A DNA stretch of 64,000 bases from an uncultured Spirochaetaceae bacterium (GTDB lineage: Bacteria; Spirochaetota; Spirochaetia; Sphaerochaetales; Sphaerochaetaceae): contig CALXLB010000053.1 in NCBI GenBank assembly GCA_944389085.1, positions 16,729 through 80,728 of the forward strand. Reading direction: 5' to 3'. The notes under the pieces were generated by a model. The model saw only the letters and a program-made list of their open reading frames with translations. It was not told where the DNA came from and made no database searches. Below, piece after piece: positions 51,080 through 60,911 of the stretch. A program made the translations under genes and the position numbers. Positions within the stretch are counted from its first letter, which is position 1. Every line of letters begins with the position of its first letter.

Positions 51080-53056
51080 CTACATTTCTGGATTTGATAC
51101 AGTAATTGTACCTTTGGAATCCGTGCCATATGCATTCAGCCTATCGTTAGAACAAGTCCAGCCATCAATCTCAACAGATGCGCCATTCTCATTTTCTGCC
51201 AGACCGATTACGGCTCCAGAAACACCGGATGGTGCAATCGAGCTATTGATATCCACATCAGAAATAAAAACATCCGATGCAGGATTCTCAAGCGAGCAAC
51301 AGCCTATCACACCTCCAGCAGAAAGCGTTCCTGTAATAGTGTTACCTGTTGTAAAGCCTGTAATATCGAGATCAAGAGGTATGTTCTGACCTCTCTGGTC
51401 CTCCGTTATATATCCTGTAAAACCACCGGCATGAGAAGCTGATACAGATCCAGTATTTGCATTGCCCACTGAATTGAATGTATTGATCTGTACACCTAGC
51501 CCGACAAATCCGCCTGCATAATGCTGGCTAGAAACAGCATTGTTGTTTTCTGAATAGCTGATAGATAAGGCATTGCCGGTCTGAGCATACCCGATCATTC
51601 CTCCGGAATGGCCAATCTCGGAGGAGAGGATACCGTTGTTTATGCATCCTTCAAATGAAAGAGTCCCGAAATTCCTGGCACTTCCGACTATACCACCAGC
51701 AGTAGCAGGCATCTCATCTGCATATTCTTCTCTATCAGTATTGATATTTCCATTATTCGTGAATTTCCCTATCGTGATTGACTTATCATTATTCTGGATT
51801 CTTCCGAACAATCCGCCAGCGGTTTCTGAGACAGAGATGTCCGCGCTGTTATATCCACCGAGCACTGTGATTGTCCCGCTGTTACTGACATAACCAGCGA
51901 ATCCGCCGAACCCCCGGCCTATTGAGGCTGAACTGATCTGTCCCTCAGACTCAAAGCCCTCGATTGAAAGAGAGACATTCTCGTCGTAAATATCCAGCTC
52001 TCCGATGGCTATTCCAGCATACTCAGCATCGTTCACTGTCGCATTGAGTTTCAGCGATTCGAAGGAATATTCACCAACAGTATCATAGGTAGCAGTTGCT
52101 GCAACAAGACCGACAAACTGTCCATCGCTCAGATTTCCTGAGAGTATGAGATTGCTGACACTTGCATTCAGAAGGTCCCCGAATAATCCTACACGATTGA
52201 AACCAGAGGACTTAAGTCCTGAAATAGTATGTCCATCACCATCGAAACAGCCTTGGAACTGCGTATCTTTCGGTAGATTCTTCTGAGCTGAATCCCTTCC
52301 TATAGGAATCCAATCATAATCAGACAGATCGATATCTGAACCGAGCTTAACATATATGCCTGATGTTTCCAATGTTCCGCTATTCACTAATGAGGCGAAT
52401 ATGAACAGATCATCAGCATCCGAGATCAGCAGGTCTCCAGACTCTCCGTTGCTGAGTTTTCCCACTGATGAGAAATCGTATGCAGTCCCATCGATTGATA
52501 TCTCAGTTCCTTCAGGAATGACAATTCCGACAATATTGGCAACTGCTTCGTTGAATGTGATATTCTTAGCTTCAGTAGCAACAACCACGCATTCAACCGG
52601 AGTCGGGATTTCAGCTTTATACTGATAACCATTGCTATCATAAAGAATAATAGGTTCTGTGACTTCAACCGTGGCACTTTTAACAAATCTGTTCCCTGTT
52701 GTTGTGCTGTTGCTTATTCCGAAAGTCACGAGAACAGAGCCATCTATAGCCTTCAAAGCTCCCATAGGATAATCGATAAAGTCTATTGTCATATAGGAAT
52801 ACTCGGTTGCGATAGCTCTTGTCGATATCCTTGTCTCATCATTAGATATATTTACATCAGCACCTACAAGGACGCCGTTCCGTGCAGCAGAAAGTATCAA
52901 TGCCTCCAGAGAGATATTATCAAGGACTTCCTCAGAGCTTATTCTCTCCGGTGTTTTATCAGAATCTGGCACGGGAATGAACATCGTCCTGGGCTGGCAT
53001 GAAACCATAAGGAACACAGCAAGAAGCAAGATAGAGAAGAATTTGAATTTATGCAT
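51080..53056 (-). CDS. GLUG-repeat surface lipoprotein
   Basis: 658 residues. Lipoprotein signal MHKFKFFSILLLAVFLMVSC, then QPRTMFIPVPDSD, matching the PRxxxIPxPD stretch of the lipoprotein at 20703. From about residue 230 the protein is built of GLUG-like beta-helix turns: WIPIGRDSAQ, FQGCFDGDGHTISGLKSSGF, VGLFGDLLNASVSNLILSGN, then many repeats of the type GGFAGYVSNSGTI, GGLFGRIQNN, GGIVGSARNFGTL, GGMIGYAQTGN, GGFVGLGVQ, GGFTGYITED, GGVIGCCSL. Such proteins act as adhesins or surface coats in other bacteria; no function is proven here. Its promoter holds a G8 tract. Confidence 0.85.
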   Translation of the reverse strand: MHKFKFFSILLLAVFLMVSCQPRTMFIPVPDSDKTPERISSEEVLDNISLEALILSAARNGVLVGADVNISNDETRISTRAIATEYSYMTIDFIDYPMGALKAIDGSVLVTFGISNSTTTGNRFVKSATVEVTEPIILYDSNGYQYKAEIPTPVECVVVATEAKNITFNEAVANIVGIVIPEGTEISIDGTAYDFSSVGKLSNGESGDLLISDADDLFIFASLVNSGTLETSGIYVKLGSDIDLSDYDWIPIGRDSAQKNLPKDTQFQGCFDGDGHTISGLKSSGFNRVGLFGDLLNASVSNLILSGNLSDGQFVGLVAATATYDTVGEYSFESLKLNATVNDAEYAGIAIGELDIYDENVSLSIEGFESEGQISSASIGRGFGGFAGYVSNSGTITVLGGYNSADISVSETAGGLFGRIQNNDKSITIGKFTNNGNINTDREEYADEMPATAGGIVGSARNFGTLSFEGCINNGILSSEIGHSGGMIGYAQTGNALSISYSENNNAVSSQHYAGGFVGLGVQINTFNSVGNANTGSVSASHAGGFTGYITEDQRGQNIPLDLDITGFTTGNTITGTLSAGGVIGCCSLENPASDVFISDVDINSSIAPSGVSGAVIGLAENENGASVEIDGWTCSNDRLNAYGTDSKGTITVSNPEM

Positions 53057-53073
53057 AATAACCTCGTTGTTTT

Positions 53074-53104
53074 ATGCTACCCCCCCCGGGTATTGATTTG
53101 TCAA
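53074..53104 (-). promoter_or_regulatory. Promoter with G8 tract in the spacer, probably phase-variable
   Basis: On the minus strand TTGACA (53104-53099), 19-bp spacer that ends in CCC then eight G (53087-53080), and TAGCAT (53079-53074). Loss of two G would give the ideal 17 bp. Same design as the promoter at 20641. Confidence 0.65.
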
Positions 53105-53177
53105 TCATCAATTCATTTTGTTGAGAAGAAATATCCCCAGAAAAGTAAACACAATATCACTGACGCTTACATTTTTC

Positions 53178-53205
53178 TTGACTTGTAAGAATTCTGATTC
53201 ATACT
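53178..53205 (+). promoter_or_regulatory. Promoter of the arabinose-type operon
   Basis: TTGACT (53178-53183), 16-bp spacer, CATACT (53200-53205). Transcription would start near 53212, at the edge of a palindrome. Confidence 0.6.
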
Positions 53206-53212
53206 GAAGTGT

Positions 53213-53224
53213 GTGTACGTACAC
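53213..53224. promoter_or_regulatory. Palindromic operator of the arabinose-type operon
   Basis: GTGTACGTACAC is a perfect 12-bp palindrome with a central CG, lying at the predicted transcription start. LacI-family operators have this centre, and the core TGTACGTACA is identical to the core of AraR boxes of Bacillus. The likely binder is the LacI-family protein encoded at the end of the operon. Confidence 0.65.
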
Positions 53225-53241
53225 GCAGGAGGCTTTGTTCC

Positions 53242-54723
53242 ATGATGTCGAATATACCGGAAGTTAAACTGGGAATAATTGCAGTCAGCAGAGACTGCTT
53301 TCCGCTCTCTGTCTCTCAGGGCAGATGCAAGAGTGTTGTTGAGGCGTGCAGAAAAGCAGGACTTGAGATCTTTCCGTCTCCGACCATTGCTGAGAATGAA
53401 AGAGATGCAGTCAAGGCTGTAGAGGAAGTCAAAGAAGCGAGATGCAATGCACTTGTTGTTTTCCTGGGGAACTTCGGACCTGAGACACCTGAGACTATCA
53501 TGGCAAAGGCTTTTGATGGCCCTGTGATGTATGTCGCAGCAGCAGAAGAGACTGGGGATAATCTTATCAATGGCAGGGGAGATGCATACTGCGGCATGCT
53601 CAACTGCTCATATAACCTTGGACTGAGAAAGATTGCAGCTTACATCCCTGAGTATCCTGTTGGGGATGCAGAGGATGTGGCAAGGATGATTGCCGAGTTC
53701 GTGCCTGTCGCAAGGACTATCATCGGTTTAAGGAATCTCAAACTCATCACATTCGGGCCGCGCCCGCAGGATTTCTTTGCCTGCAATGCTCCGATCAAAG
53801 GTCTTTATGATATCGGAGTGGAGATTGAGGAAAATAGCGAACTCGATCTTCTTGTAGCATACAGAGCACATAAGGATGATCCTAGGATTTCAGATGTCGT
53901 TAAGGATATGACTGCTGAACTGGGGGAAGGGAATGCATATCCAGATCTTCTTCCTCGTATGGCACAGTTCGAGCTTACGCTTCTCGATTGGGCTGAGGAG
54001 CACAGGGGCGCTAGAAAGTATGTTGTCTTTGCAGATAAGTGCTGGCCTGCCTTCCCGAAGGAGTTCGGTTTCGAGCCTTGCTATGTGAACAGCCGTCTTG
54101 CATCCCGTGGTATTCCAGTCGCATGCGAGGTTGATATTTACGGTGCTCTTTCCGAATACATCGGCACATGTATTACCGGGGCTCCTGTAACGCTTCTGGA
54201 TATCAACAATACTGTTCCGAAGGATATGTACGAAAACGAGATCAAGGGTAAATATGATTACAAGCTTTCAGATACATTCATGGGCTTCCATTGCGGCAAT
54301 ACTCCATTCTGCAGGCTTTCCGCTGGCGGTATAAAGTATCAGCTGATACAGAACAGAACACTTGAAAATGGAGGAACCCCTGATTTCACCAGAGGCACGC
54401 TTGAAGGTGATATAGCTCCGGGCGAAATCACATTCTTCCGCCTCCAGAGCAACGCAGATACATCGCTTCAGGCTTATGTTGCTGAAGGAGAGATTCTTCC
54501 TGTGGCTACCAGGTCATTCGGAGGAATCGGCATCTTCGCTATCCATGAGATGGGAAGATTCTACCGCCATGTATTGATTCAGAAGCATTATCCGCATCAT
54601 GGTGCTGTTGCTTTCGGCCATGTCGGCAGGACACTCTGGGCAGTTCTGTCATACCTTGGTGTGAAAGATATCTCTTTCAATCAGCCGAAGACCATGCTGT
54701 ATAGCGATGAATGCCCGTTCTGA
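53242..54723 (+). CDS. L-fucose/L-arabinose isomerase-family enzyme (probable arabinose isomerase)
   Basis: 493 residues from ATG 53242, which follows AGGAGG; the frame open to 53209 would run into the operator. The fold is that of the FucI/AraA superfamily. Manganese-binding candidates are Glu in ACEVDIYGALSEYIG, Asp in LLDINNTVP and His in GFHCGNTPFC, the same order as Glu337, Asp361 and His528 of E. coli FucI. With an FGGY kinase and AraD downstream the reaction is most likely L-arabinose to L-ribulose by a FucI-like rather than classical AraA enzyme; fucose or another sugar remains possible. Confidence 0.8.
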   Translation: MMSNIPEVKLGIIAVSRDCFPLSVSQGRCKSVVEACRKAGLEIFPSPTIAENERDAVKAVEEVKEARCNALVVFLGNFGPETPETIMAKAFDGPVMYVAAAEETGDNLINGRGDAYCGMLNCSYNLGLRKIAAYIPEYPVGDAEDVARMIAEFVPVARTIIGLRNLKLITFGPRPQDFFACNAPIKGLYDIGVEIEENSELDLLVAYRAHKDDPRISDVVKDMTAELGEGNAYPDLLPRMAQFELTLLDWAEEHRGARKYVVFADKCWPAFPKEFGFEPCYVNSRLASRGIPVACEVDIYGALSEYIGTCITGAPVTLLDINNTVPKDMYENEIKGKYDYKLSDTFMGFHCGNTPFCRLSAGGIKYQLIQNRTLENGGTPDFTRGTLEGDIAPGEITFFRLQSNADTSLQAYVAEGEILPVATRSFGGIGIFAIHEMGRFYRHVLIQKHYPHHGAVAFGHVGRTLWAVLSYLGVKDISFNQPKTMLYSDECPF

Positions 54724-54736
54724 GGAGGAAAACAAA

Positions 54737-56299
54737 TTGAAAGAAACCGATTGCATCAGAAATGGCAATGCCGTTCTTGGCATCGAGTTCGGGTCGACAA
54801 GAATAAAAGCAGTCCTTATCGATGAGAATGCAAAGCCTATCGCTTCCGGTGCATATGACTGGGAGAACAGGTTTGAAAGCGGTGTCTGGACATATCGTCA
54901 GGAGGATATCCTCACAGGTCTTAAAGCTGTCTACAGTGATTTGAGGAAAGATGTCCAGAAGAAGTATGGCTGCGGGATCAAACACCTCAGAGCGGCTGGA
55001 ATCTCAGCCATGATGCATGGATGCATCGAATGTGATGAAAATTATGCTTTCCTCTCTCCGTTCAGAACCTGGCGTAATACCATCACTGCATCTGAGTCTG
55101 AGGAGCTCACCGCGCTTTTTGATTATCCTATTCCTCAGCGCTGGACGATAAGCCATGTGCTTAAGGATATCAAAGAAGGGAAGGATTATCTGAAAGATGT
55201 CCGGCATATCTTTACGCTTGCCTCTTATGTTCATTTCCTTCTGACAGGAGAGAAGACAGTCGGTATTGGCGATGCATCCGGTATGTTCCCCATTGATTTC
55301 GCTGCAAAGGATTTTTCGAAGAAAGCAGCTTCTCTCTTTGAAGGAAAGTATGGAATGGATGTGCTTCCGCTCTTTCCAGCTGTCCATGTTGCAGGCGAAG
55401 TCTGCGGTCATCTGACAGCTGATGGTGTAAAGCTTCTTGATGAGAGCGGAGAGCTTGAAGCAGGTGTTCCTTTCTGTGCTCCTGAAGGAGACGCAGAAAC
55501 TGGTATGGCAGCAACAAATACCGTTAAGCCTCTTACTGGTAATGTTTCTGCAGGTACAAGCGCGTTTGCGACCATCATTCTTGAGAAGCCTCTCTCGAAG
55601 GCATACAGTGCCATCGATATAGTCTCAACCCCGGATGGCTACCCCGGAGCTATGGCTCATAGCAATAACTGTACAGGTGACTATGATGCCTGGATCGGTC
55701 TTTTTGCTGAAGTTCTTAAGATGATGGGGACGGAGGTCAGCAAAGGAAAGCTCTATGACACGCTCCTGCGCTCTGTCTTTTCAGCAGAAAAAGATGCAGG
55801 TGGAGTGACCAGCTACAATTTCATTTCCGGTGAGCATATTGTTGGTCTGGAGAAGGGTGTTCCTATGGTGATGAGAGACAGCGAGAAGCCATTGTGTGTA
55901 GCTGATTTCATGCGTTCGCTTCTCTATTCCTCTCTCTCGTCGATGCGCATCGGTCTCGATATCCTTTCTGAGAAGGAAGGTGTCAAGGCAGAGCTTCTGA
56001 TAGGACACGGAGGATTCTTCAAGACAAGCGATGCAGGATTGAAGATCCTTTCCTCTGTCACAGGAGTGAAGTCCGCTGTTATGGCTACAGCTGGAGAAGG
56101 CGGAGCATGGGGTGCTGCGCTTCTTGCTGGATATATTGGCTCGTCATTATCTCTTTCAGATTATCTTTCTTCAGTCTTCGCAGATGCCCGGATGGAGACT
56201 GAAGAGCCGGAAAAGGCTGATGCAGAAGGATACGAAAGATATCTTGAGAGATATAAGAAAGGTCTTGAAGTCGAGCGAAAAGCTGTGGAGGTTTTCTGA
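54737..56299 (+). CDS. FGGY-family sugar kinase (probable L-ribulokinase)
   Basis: 520 residues from TTG 54737, chosen because AGGAGG lies at 8 bases and the upstream ATG 54707 falls inside the isomerase gene with no ribosome-binding site. [16 protein letters not shown] is the first phosphate-binding strand of FGGY kinases, [14 protein letters not shown] and [18 protein letters not shown]...[13 protein letters not shown] hold later nucleotide and sugar sites, and [24 protein letters not shown] is the C-terminal signature region. Phosphorylates a pentulose or deoxyhexulose; ribulose is inferred from the neighbouring epimerase. Its stop overlaps the next start by one base. Confidence 0.87.
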   Translation: MKETDCIRNGNAVLGIEFGSTRIKAVLIDENAKPIASGAYDWENRFESGVWTYRQEDILTGLKAVYSDLRKDVQKKYGCGIKHLRAAGISAMMHGCIECDENYAFLSPFRTWRNTITASESEELTALFDYPIPQRWTISHVLKDIKEGKDYLKDVRHIFTLASYVHFLLTGEKTVGIGDASGMFPIDFAAKDFSKKAASLFEGKYGMDVLPLFPAVHVAGEVCGHLTADGVKLLDESGELEAGVPFCAPEGDAETGMAATNTVKPLTGNVSAGTSAFATIILEKPLSKAYSAIDIVSTPDGYPGAMAHSNNCTGDYDAWIGLFAEVLKMMGTEVSKGKLYDTLLRSVFSAEKDAGGVTSYNFISGEHIVGLEKGVPMVMRDSEKPLCVADFMRSLLYSSLSSMRIGLDILSEKEGVKAELLIGHGGFFKTSDAGLKILSSVTGVKSAVMATAGEGGAWGAALLAGYIGSSLSLSDYLSSVFADARMETEEPEKADAEGYERYLERYKKGLEVERKAVEVF

Positions 56300-56991
56300 T
56301 GCTGGAGAGTTTGAAGAAAGAGGTGCTGGAAGCTAATCTTCTGCTTCCGGAATATGGTCTTGTTGTATTCACATGGGGAAATGTCAGCGCGTACGATCAG
56401 GATTCCGGGCTTGTTGTCATCAAGCCAAGCGGAGTCGATTACTGTGATATGAAAGCTGATGACATGGTTGTTGTGGATCTTGATGGCAAGGTTGTTGAAG
56501 GCAAGCTCCGTCCTTCCAGTGATACTCCGACTCATGTCTATCTTTATTCGAAGTTCCCGCAGATGAAAGGTATTGTCCATACCCATTCAACCTGGGCAAC
56601 ATCCTGGGCTCAGTCGGGGCTCCCCATTCCGTGCTATGGAACGACACATGCTGACTATTTCTATGGTGCGATTCCATGTGCACGCACTCTCACTGAAGAA
56701 GAGGTGAATGGTGAATATGAACGCAATACCGGCGTCGTGATAGAAGAAGCTTTCAGCGGTAAGGATCCGATGGCTGTTCCTGGAGTCCTATGCCGCAATC
56801 ATGGGCCTTTTGCCTGGGGAAAAGATGCTCATGAGGCAGTGCACAATGCTGTTGTAATGGAAGAGTGCGCGAAGATGGCCCTGCTTACAAGGCTTGTTAA
56901 TCCGGATGTGGCTCCAGCTCCTGGATATCTGATGGATAAGCATTACTTCCGCAAACATGGAAAGAACGCCTATTACGGTCAAAGTAAATGA
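56299..56991 (+). CDS. araD: L-ribulose-5-phosphate 4-epimerase (AraD)
   Basis: 230 residues of the class II aldolase/epimerase fold. [23 protein letters not shown] (phosphate-binding region), [13 protein letters not shown] (two zinc histidines) and [11 protein letters not shown] (third histidine) match AraD. Converts L-ribulose 5-phosphate to D-xylulose 5-phosphate, feeding the pentose phosphate pathway. L-fuculose-phosphate aldolase is the alternative, but the HADYFYG and length point to AraD. Its end overlaps the LacI gene by 4 bp. Confidence 0.9.
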   Translation: MLESLKKEVLEANLLLPEYGLVVFTWGNVSAYDQDSGLVVIKPSGVDYCDMKADDMVVVDLDGKVVEGKLRPSSDTPTHVYLYSKFPQMKGIVHTHSTWATSWAQSGLPIPCYGTTHADYFYGAIPCARTLTEEEVNGEYERNTGVVIEEAFSGKDPMAVPGVLCRNHGPFAWGKDAHEAVHNAVVMEECAKMALLTRLVNPDVAPAPGYLMDKHYFRKHGKNAYYGQSK

Positions 56992-58019
56992 TAACTCTCA
57001 AGGAGATAGCAGAACTTGCCGGTGTCTCTCTCGGTACTGTTGACAGGGTACTCCATAACAGGGGGCGTGTGTCGAGGGAGAATATTGAACGTGTCATGCA
57101 GATAGCTCGGGAAAATGGTTATGTCCCGAATCAGCTTGCCCGTCGTCTGCAGCGTGGCCAGCGATTCCGCTTCGGCGTAGTCATTCCTGATACGGCAACA
57201 GAATATGGATACTGGGCCCAGATAACAGATGGCATCGAAGATGCTAGGAATGAGATAGCCTCGATGGAGGCTGATGTCGCTTACTTCTTCTTTGATAGGC
57301 ATAAAGAAGGCAGTTTCACAGAAGCTGTTTCAGCACTCTTCTCATCCCCTGTAGATGCCTGGGTTGTCGCCCCCATTGCTGCCGGCGAGATGCGGCAGGC
57401 AGCCCTGATGTATCCAGATGTTCCTTATGCTTTTATAGACTCATCTCTTCCTGATCTGAATCCTTTATGGGATTTCGCTCAGGATCCGGTAGCTGCTGGT
57501 CAGACAGCTGCACGTCTGATGTCTCTTGCATTTCCTGAAGTGAAAAGCATAATCACATTTCAGAGCGATGAAGGTGCATTCAATGGAGAGATGAGAGCTT
57601 CAGCTTTTGCTGAAGCATTCAGAGGCTTCCGGCCAGATGTGAATATTATCAATCTATATGCGGACGGGCCTGAGGAAATCAGGCAGAAAATAAGAGAATC
57701 AATCAGCGATGACGAGTTTCCCTTCGGGCTCTTTGCTGTCAATGATCAGGCCTCTGTTGTATGTGATCTGCTGGAAGAATCCCTTCTGAAAAGAGCAAGG
57801 ATAATCGGTTTTGATCTCTCCGATGCCAATAGGGAACATCTTATCAGGGGTGATATCTTTGCCATAATAGGCCAGCGGCCCAGAGCCCAGGGCCATGATG
57901 CCATAATAGCCATGTACAATCACTTTGCCATCTCCTCGCAGACTGCAGATATCAATCTCTCTGCTCCTGTGGATATCTATATCAAAGAGAATATTCCTGA
58001 AAGCAGCCATTGGCTTTAG
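56988..58019 (+). CDS. LacI-family repressor of the arabinose-type operon
   Basis: 343 residues. N-terminal helix-turn-helix and hinge [55 protein letters not shown] is typical LacI, followed by a periplasmic-binding-protein-like sensor ([25 protein letters not shown]...). The sensor has the shape of the sugar-binding type with long loops. Last gene of the operon, overlapping AraD by 4 bp (ATGA), so it is made with the enzymes it probably controls through the palindrome at 53213. Confidence 0.9.
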   Translation: MITLKEIAELAGVSLGTVDRVLHNRGRVSRENIERVMQIARENGYVPNQLARRLQRGQRFRFGVVIPDTATEYGYWAQITDGIEDARNEIASMEADVAYFFFDRHKEGSFTEAVSALFSSPVDAWVVAPIAAGEMRQAALMYPDVPYAFIDSSLPDLNPLWDFAQDPVAAGQTAARLMSLAFPEVKSIITFQSDEGAFNGEMRASAFAEAFRGFRPDVNIINLYADGPEEIRQKIRESISDDEFPFGLFAVNDQASVVCDLLEESLLKRARIIGFDLSDANREHLIRGDIFAIIGQRPRAQGHDAIIAMYNHFAISSQTADINLSAPVDIYIKENIPESSHWL

Positions 58020-58041
58020 ATCTTGATTGTGCATCTTAACG

Positions 58042-58143
58042 TATAATAGAAAAATGCAACAAAGCACAAGAATCTTCTGCATATTTAAAATTTTTGTTGT
58101 TCCAATGAGTTTTTTCAGACATCATATAATAGAAAAATGCAAC
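58042..58143 (+). repeat. 19-bp direct repeat before the DUF4143 ATPase gene
   Basis: TATAATAGAAAAATGCAAC occurs identically at 58042-58060 and 58125-58143, 83 bp apart. Each begins with a consensus -10 hexamer. The second ends 32 bp before the ATG. Possibly duplicated promoter/operator units of the ATPase gene. Confidence 0.6.
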
Positions 58144-58174
58144 TTTTTGTAAAAATCTTTCACAAGGAGTTTAA

Positions 58175-59467
58175 ATGGAGATTCGCAGAGATTTCTATCT
58201 TAATAAGCTGATTAAGAGAAAGCATAATGGATTGATCAAGATTGTTACAGGAATCCGGAGGTGTGGAAAATCATACTTGCTGAATAATCTTTTTTATAAT
58301 TATCTGCTTGAGAGCGGAGTAGATGATGAGCATATCATACGTTTTGCATTCGACTCTGGAGATGATCTTCATCTGATTGGTGAAAATCTTGTTCAGATTG
58401 AAAAGGAAAAACGCGGAGTCAATCCTGAAAAGTTCATGGCTTATATTCGTTCCAGAATTATGGATGACAGAATGTATTATCTGCTCTTGGATGAAATACA
58501 GATGCTGGATTGCTTCGAAACAGTCCTGAATGGATATCTGCGTAAAACCAATATGGATGTATATGTGTCTGGAAGCAATGCAAGATTGCTTTCGAAGGAC
58601 ATTGCAACAGAGTTTGCAGGCCGTGGTGACGAAGTTCATATGTATCCTCTGAGTTTTGCAGAGTTCATGACAGTTTACAACGGAGACAGATATATAGGAC
58701 TGTCAGAGTATATGCTCTACGGCGGGATTCCGATGGTTGTTCTACGAGAGGGACGAGAGGAAAAAGCAGCTGCATTACAGAACCTGTTCAAGGAGATTTA
58801 CATTAAGGATATTACTAGGCGTAACAAGGTGAAAAACATCGGAGAACTTGAGGATCTCTTGAATATCCTTTCCTCTTCTATTGGTTCCTTGATCAATCCG
58901 GAAAAACTTAAGAATACTTTCAGAAGTGTGAAGAAATCCAGAATTACTTCTGCGACCATAAAGAAATATCTGGATTATTTTGAAGACTCGTTTCTTATTG
59001 AGACAGCCCAGAGATACGACATACGGGGAAAAGCATATATCGATACTCCAAAGAAATATTACTTCTCAGATCTTGGCTTACGTAATGCAAGAATCAATTT
59101 CAGACAGCTGGAAGAGACTCATTCTATGGAGAACGTGATTTTCAACGAACTCTGTATGCGTGGCTATAGTGTTGATGTCGGTGTGGTACAGATTGCTGAG
59201 CGAGAACAGAATGGTAATGTAAGGCGAAAACAGCTTGAAGTTGATTTTGTCTGCAATCTTGGTTCTTCTAGATATTACATTCAATCTGCATATTCTTTGC
59301 CTGATGAGACAAAGCGTGCTCAGGAAATAAGGCCTTTCAGGAAGATAGATGATTCTTTCAGAAAGATAATCATCACAAAGGACATTGTGCAGCCGTATTA
59401 TGATGACTATGGGATTCTGACTGTAAGTATCTATGACTTTCTGCTCAATCCTGAGATTCTCAAGTGA
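58175..59467 (+). CDS. AAA+ ATPase with DUF4143 domain
   Basis: 430 residues. Walker A GIRRCGKSYL (about residue 30), Walker B YLLLDEIQML, then an AAA lid with VSGSNARLLSKDIATEFAGRGDEVHMYPLSFAEF (sensor region), and a C-terminal nuclease-like DUF4143 part with LEVDFVCNLGSSRYYIQSAYSLPDE, where the Asp and the following QSAY resemble restriction-endonuclease-like motifs. These proteins are very widespread in anaerobes and spirochaetes, often many per genome; function unknown. ATG 58175 follows AAGGAG. It ends 2 bp from a convergent MATE gene. Confidence 0.88.
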   Translation: MEIRRDFYLNKLIKRKHNGLIKIVTGIRRCGKSYLLNNLFYNYLLESGVDDEHIIRFAFDSGDDLHLIGENLVQIEKEKRGVNPEKFMAYIRSRIMDDRMYYLLLDEIQMLDCFETVLNGYLRKTNMDVYVSGSNARLLSKDIATEFAGRGDEVHMYPLSFAEFMTVYNGDRYIGLSEYMLYGGIPMVVLREGREEKAAALQNLFKEIYIKDITRRNKVKNIGELEDLLNILSSSIGSLINPEKLKNTFRSVKKSRITSATIKKYLDYFEDSFLIETAQRYDIRGKAYIDTPKKYYFSDLGLRNARINFRQLEETHSMENVIFNELCMRGYSVDVGVVQIAEREQNGNVRRKQLEVDFVCNLGSSRYYIQSAYSLPDETKRAQEIRPFRKIDDSFRKIIITKDIVQPYYDDYGILTVSIYDFLLNPEILK

Positions 59468-59469
59468 AA

Positions 59470-60846
59470 TCAGATGTGGAATCCTTCCTTAAGCCTCTTC
59501 TGAAGGATAGGCCCGAGCTGGAGTCTCATGATGATTGTACCAGCTACGCAGGCTATCAGATCGGATACAGGCTCAGAGAAGAAAGCTGCTTCAGCCCCGA
59601 AGAGAATGGGCAATACGATTGAAGCTACGAAGAATGTTATCTTCCGTGTCAGCGACAGTGGCAGTGAAATATGAATCTGCCCAAGCGCTGTCATCATATC
59701 GACATTGACGTACTGGAAGGAGAGCGGGATTATCATGCACTCAAAGATGAACATGAAGCGTGCAGAGAGGGCAAGTATCTCACCGTCAGAAGTGAATAGG
59801 GAAGCGAAAAGTCTGGAGCCGAATATGGTGAATGTGAACATCACTACTGTATAGGCTGTTATGAGAATCTGCAGGTTATTGATACCTTTCCTTACTCTGT
59901 CTGTCAGCCCTGCACCGTAATTGTAGCTGACAAGGCCCTGACATCCTGCTGTCATGCCTCCCATTGGATATGTGACAAGAATATGGTAGCTCTGTACGAT
60001 AGTGGAACATGTAATGAGTGTGTCTCCCCATCCCGGTCCTCCGAATTTCTGGAGCATTGCATTGAGGACTACAAGCAAAAGGCTATCAGTTGAAATGATG
60101 ATGAAGGATGAAAGCCCGAATTTGATGATTTTCGTAATCTGATTAGGCATGAAGCCTTTGAAACGGAGCTTTATAGCAGTGCTTCTGCCTCTGAGCGCTA
60201 TGATGGTAATCAGCATGGATCCAGCTTGCGAGATGACGGTTGCAATAGCAGCGCCTTTGACTCCCATATCGAAAAGGAAGATGAAGACAGGATCGAGTAT
60301 GATATTCAGCAGCGCCCCTGCCACAACTGATATCATGCCCTTTTTCGACATTCCCTGATTGATCACAAAGCTGTTCAGCCCTGTTGATAAAAGTGCAAAC
60401 GGGGTACCAAGAACATACCATCCAAGATATTCAGAAGCATATGGCAATGTTACAGATGAGGCCCCGAATGTCAGAAGCAGGGGATCGCGGAATATGAAGA
60501 AAAGCGGGGTGAGAATGGCAGAAGCGATAATCAGAAGATAGAAACCTGTTGTTAGTATGCGTTCAGCAATTTCATGATCTCCGTGTCCTTCTCTCATAGC
60601 CATGATGGGAGCTCCTCCCATGCCTATGAGAGTTGCGAATGAGGAGAGGAATGTAGCCAGAGGGGCTGCAACACCGACACCTGCCAGAGCTATATCACCA
60701 TAACCTGCGATATGCCCGATGTACATTCTATCGACAATTGCATATAGAACATTGACAGCCTGTCCCAGTGCGGTTGGAATGGCCAGGCTGAGTACAAGAT
60801 ACCAGAGTCCATCTTTCCCTAAATCGTAATTTCTGCTTCTGCGCAT
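59470..60846 (-). CDS. MATE-family multidrug/metabolite exporter
   Basis: 458 residues from ATG 60846; a GTG at 60885 would add 13 residues but lies upstream of the likely -10 (TATACT at 60861-60856, 9 nt before the ATG). Twelve membrane segments; VNVLYAIVDRMYIGHIAGYGDIALAGVGVAAPL is the family motif. Paralogue of the 24196-25575 product, and both share the -10/9-nt/ATG layout. Substrate unknown. Divergent from the NUDIX gene. Confidence 0.92.
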   Translation of the reverse strand: MRRSRNYDLGKDGLWYLVLSLAIPTALGQAVNVLYAIVDRMYIGHIAGYGDIALAGVGVAAPLATFLSSFATLIGMGGAPIMAMREGHGDHEIAERILTTGFYLLIIASAILTPLFFIFRDPLLLTFGASSVTLPYASEYLGWYVLGTPFALLSTGLNSFVINQGMSKKGMISVVAGALLNIILDPVFIFLFDMGVKGAAIATVISQAGSMLITIIALRGRSTAIKLRFKGFMPNQITKIIKFGLSSFIIISTDSLLLVVLNAMLQKFGGPGWGDTLITCSTIVQSYHILVTYPMGGMTAGCQGLVSYNYGAGLTDRVRKGINNLQILITAYTVVMFTFTIFGSRLFASLFTSDGEILALSARFMFIFECMIIPLSFQYVNVDMMTALGQIHISLPLSLTRKITFFVASIVLPILFGAEAAFFSEPVSDLIACVAGTIIMRLQLGPILQKRLKEGFHI

Positions 60847-60875
60847 ATCACGGAGAGTATAGCGATAGCTTCCCC

Positions 60876-60904
60876 TTTGTTCCACCGGGAAAAGCTGCTA
60901 AGAT
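60876..60904 (+). promoter_or_regulatory. Promoter of the NUDIX gene, leaderless
   Basis: TTTGTT (60876-60881), 17-bp spacer, TAAGAT (60899-60904) preceded by TGC (extended -10), then 7 nt to ATG 60912. It overlaps the region where the divergent MATE promoter must have its -35. Confidence 0.6.
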
Positions 60905-60911
60905 CTGGACC

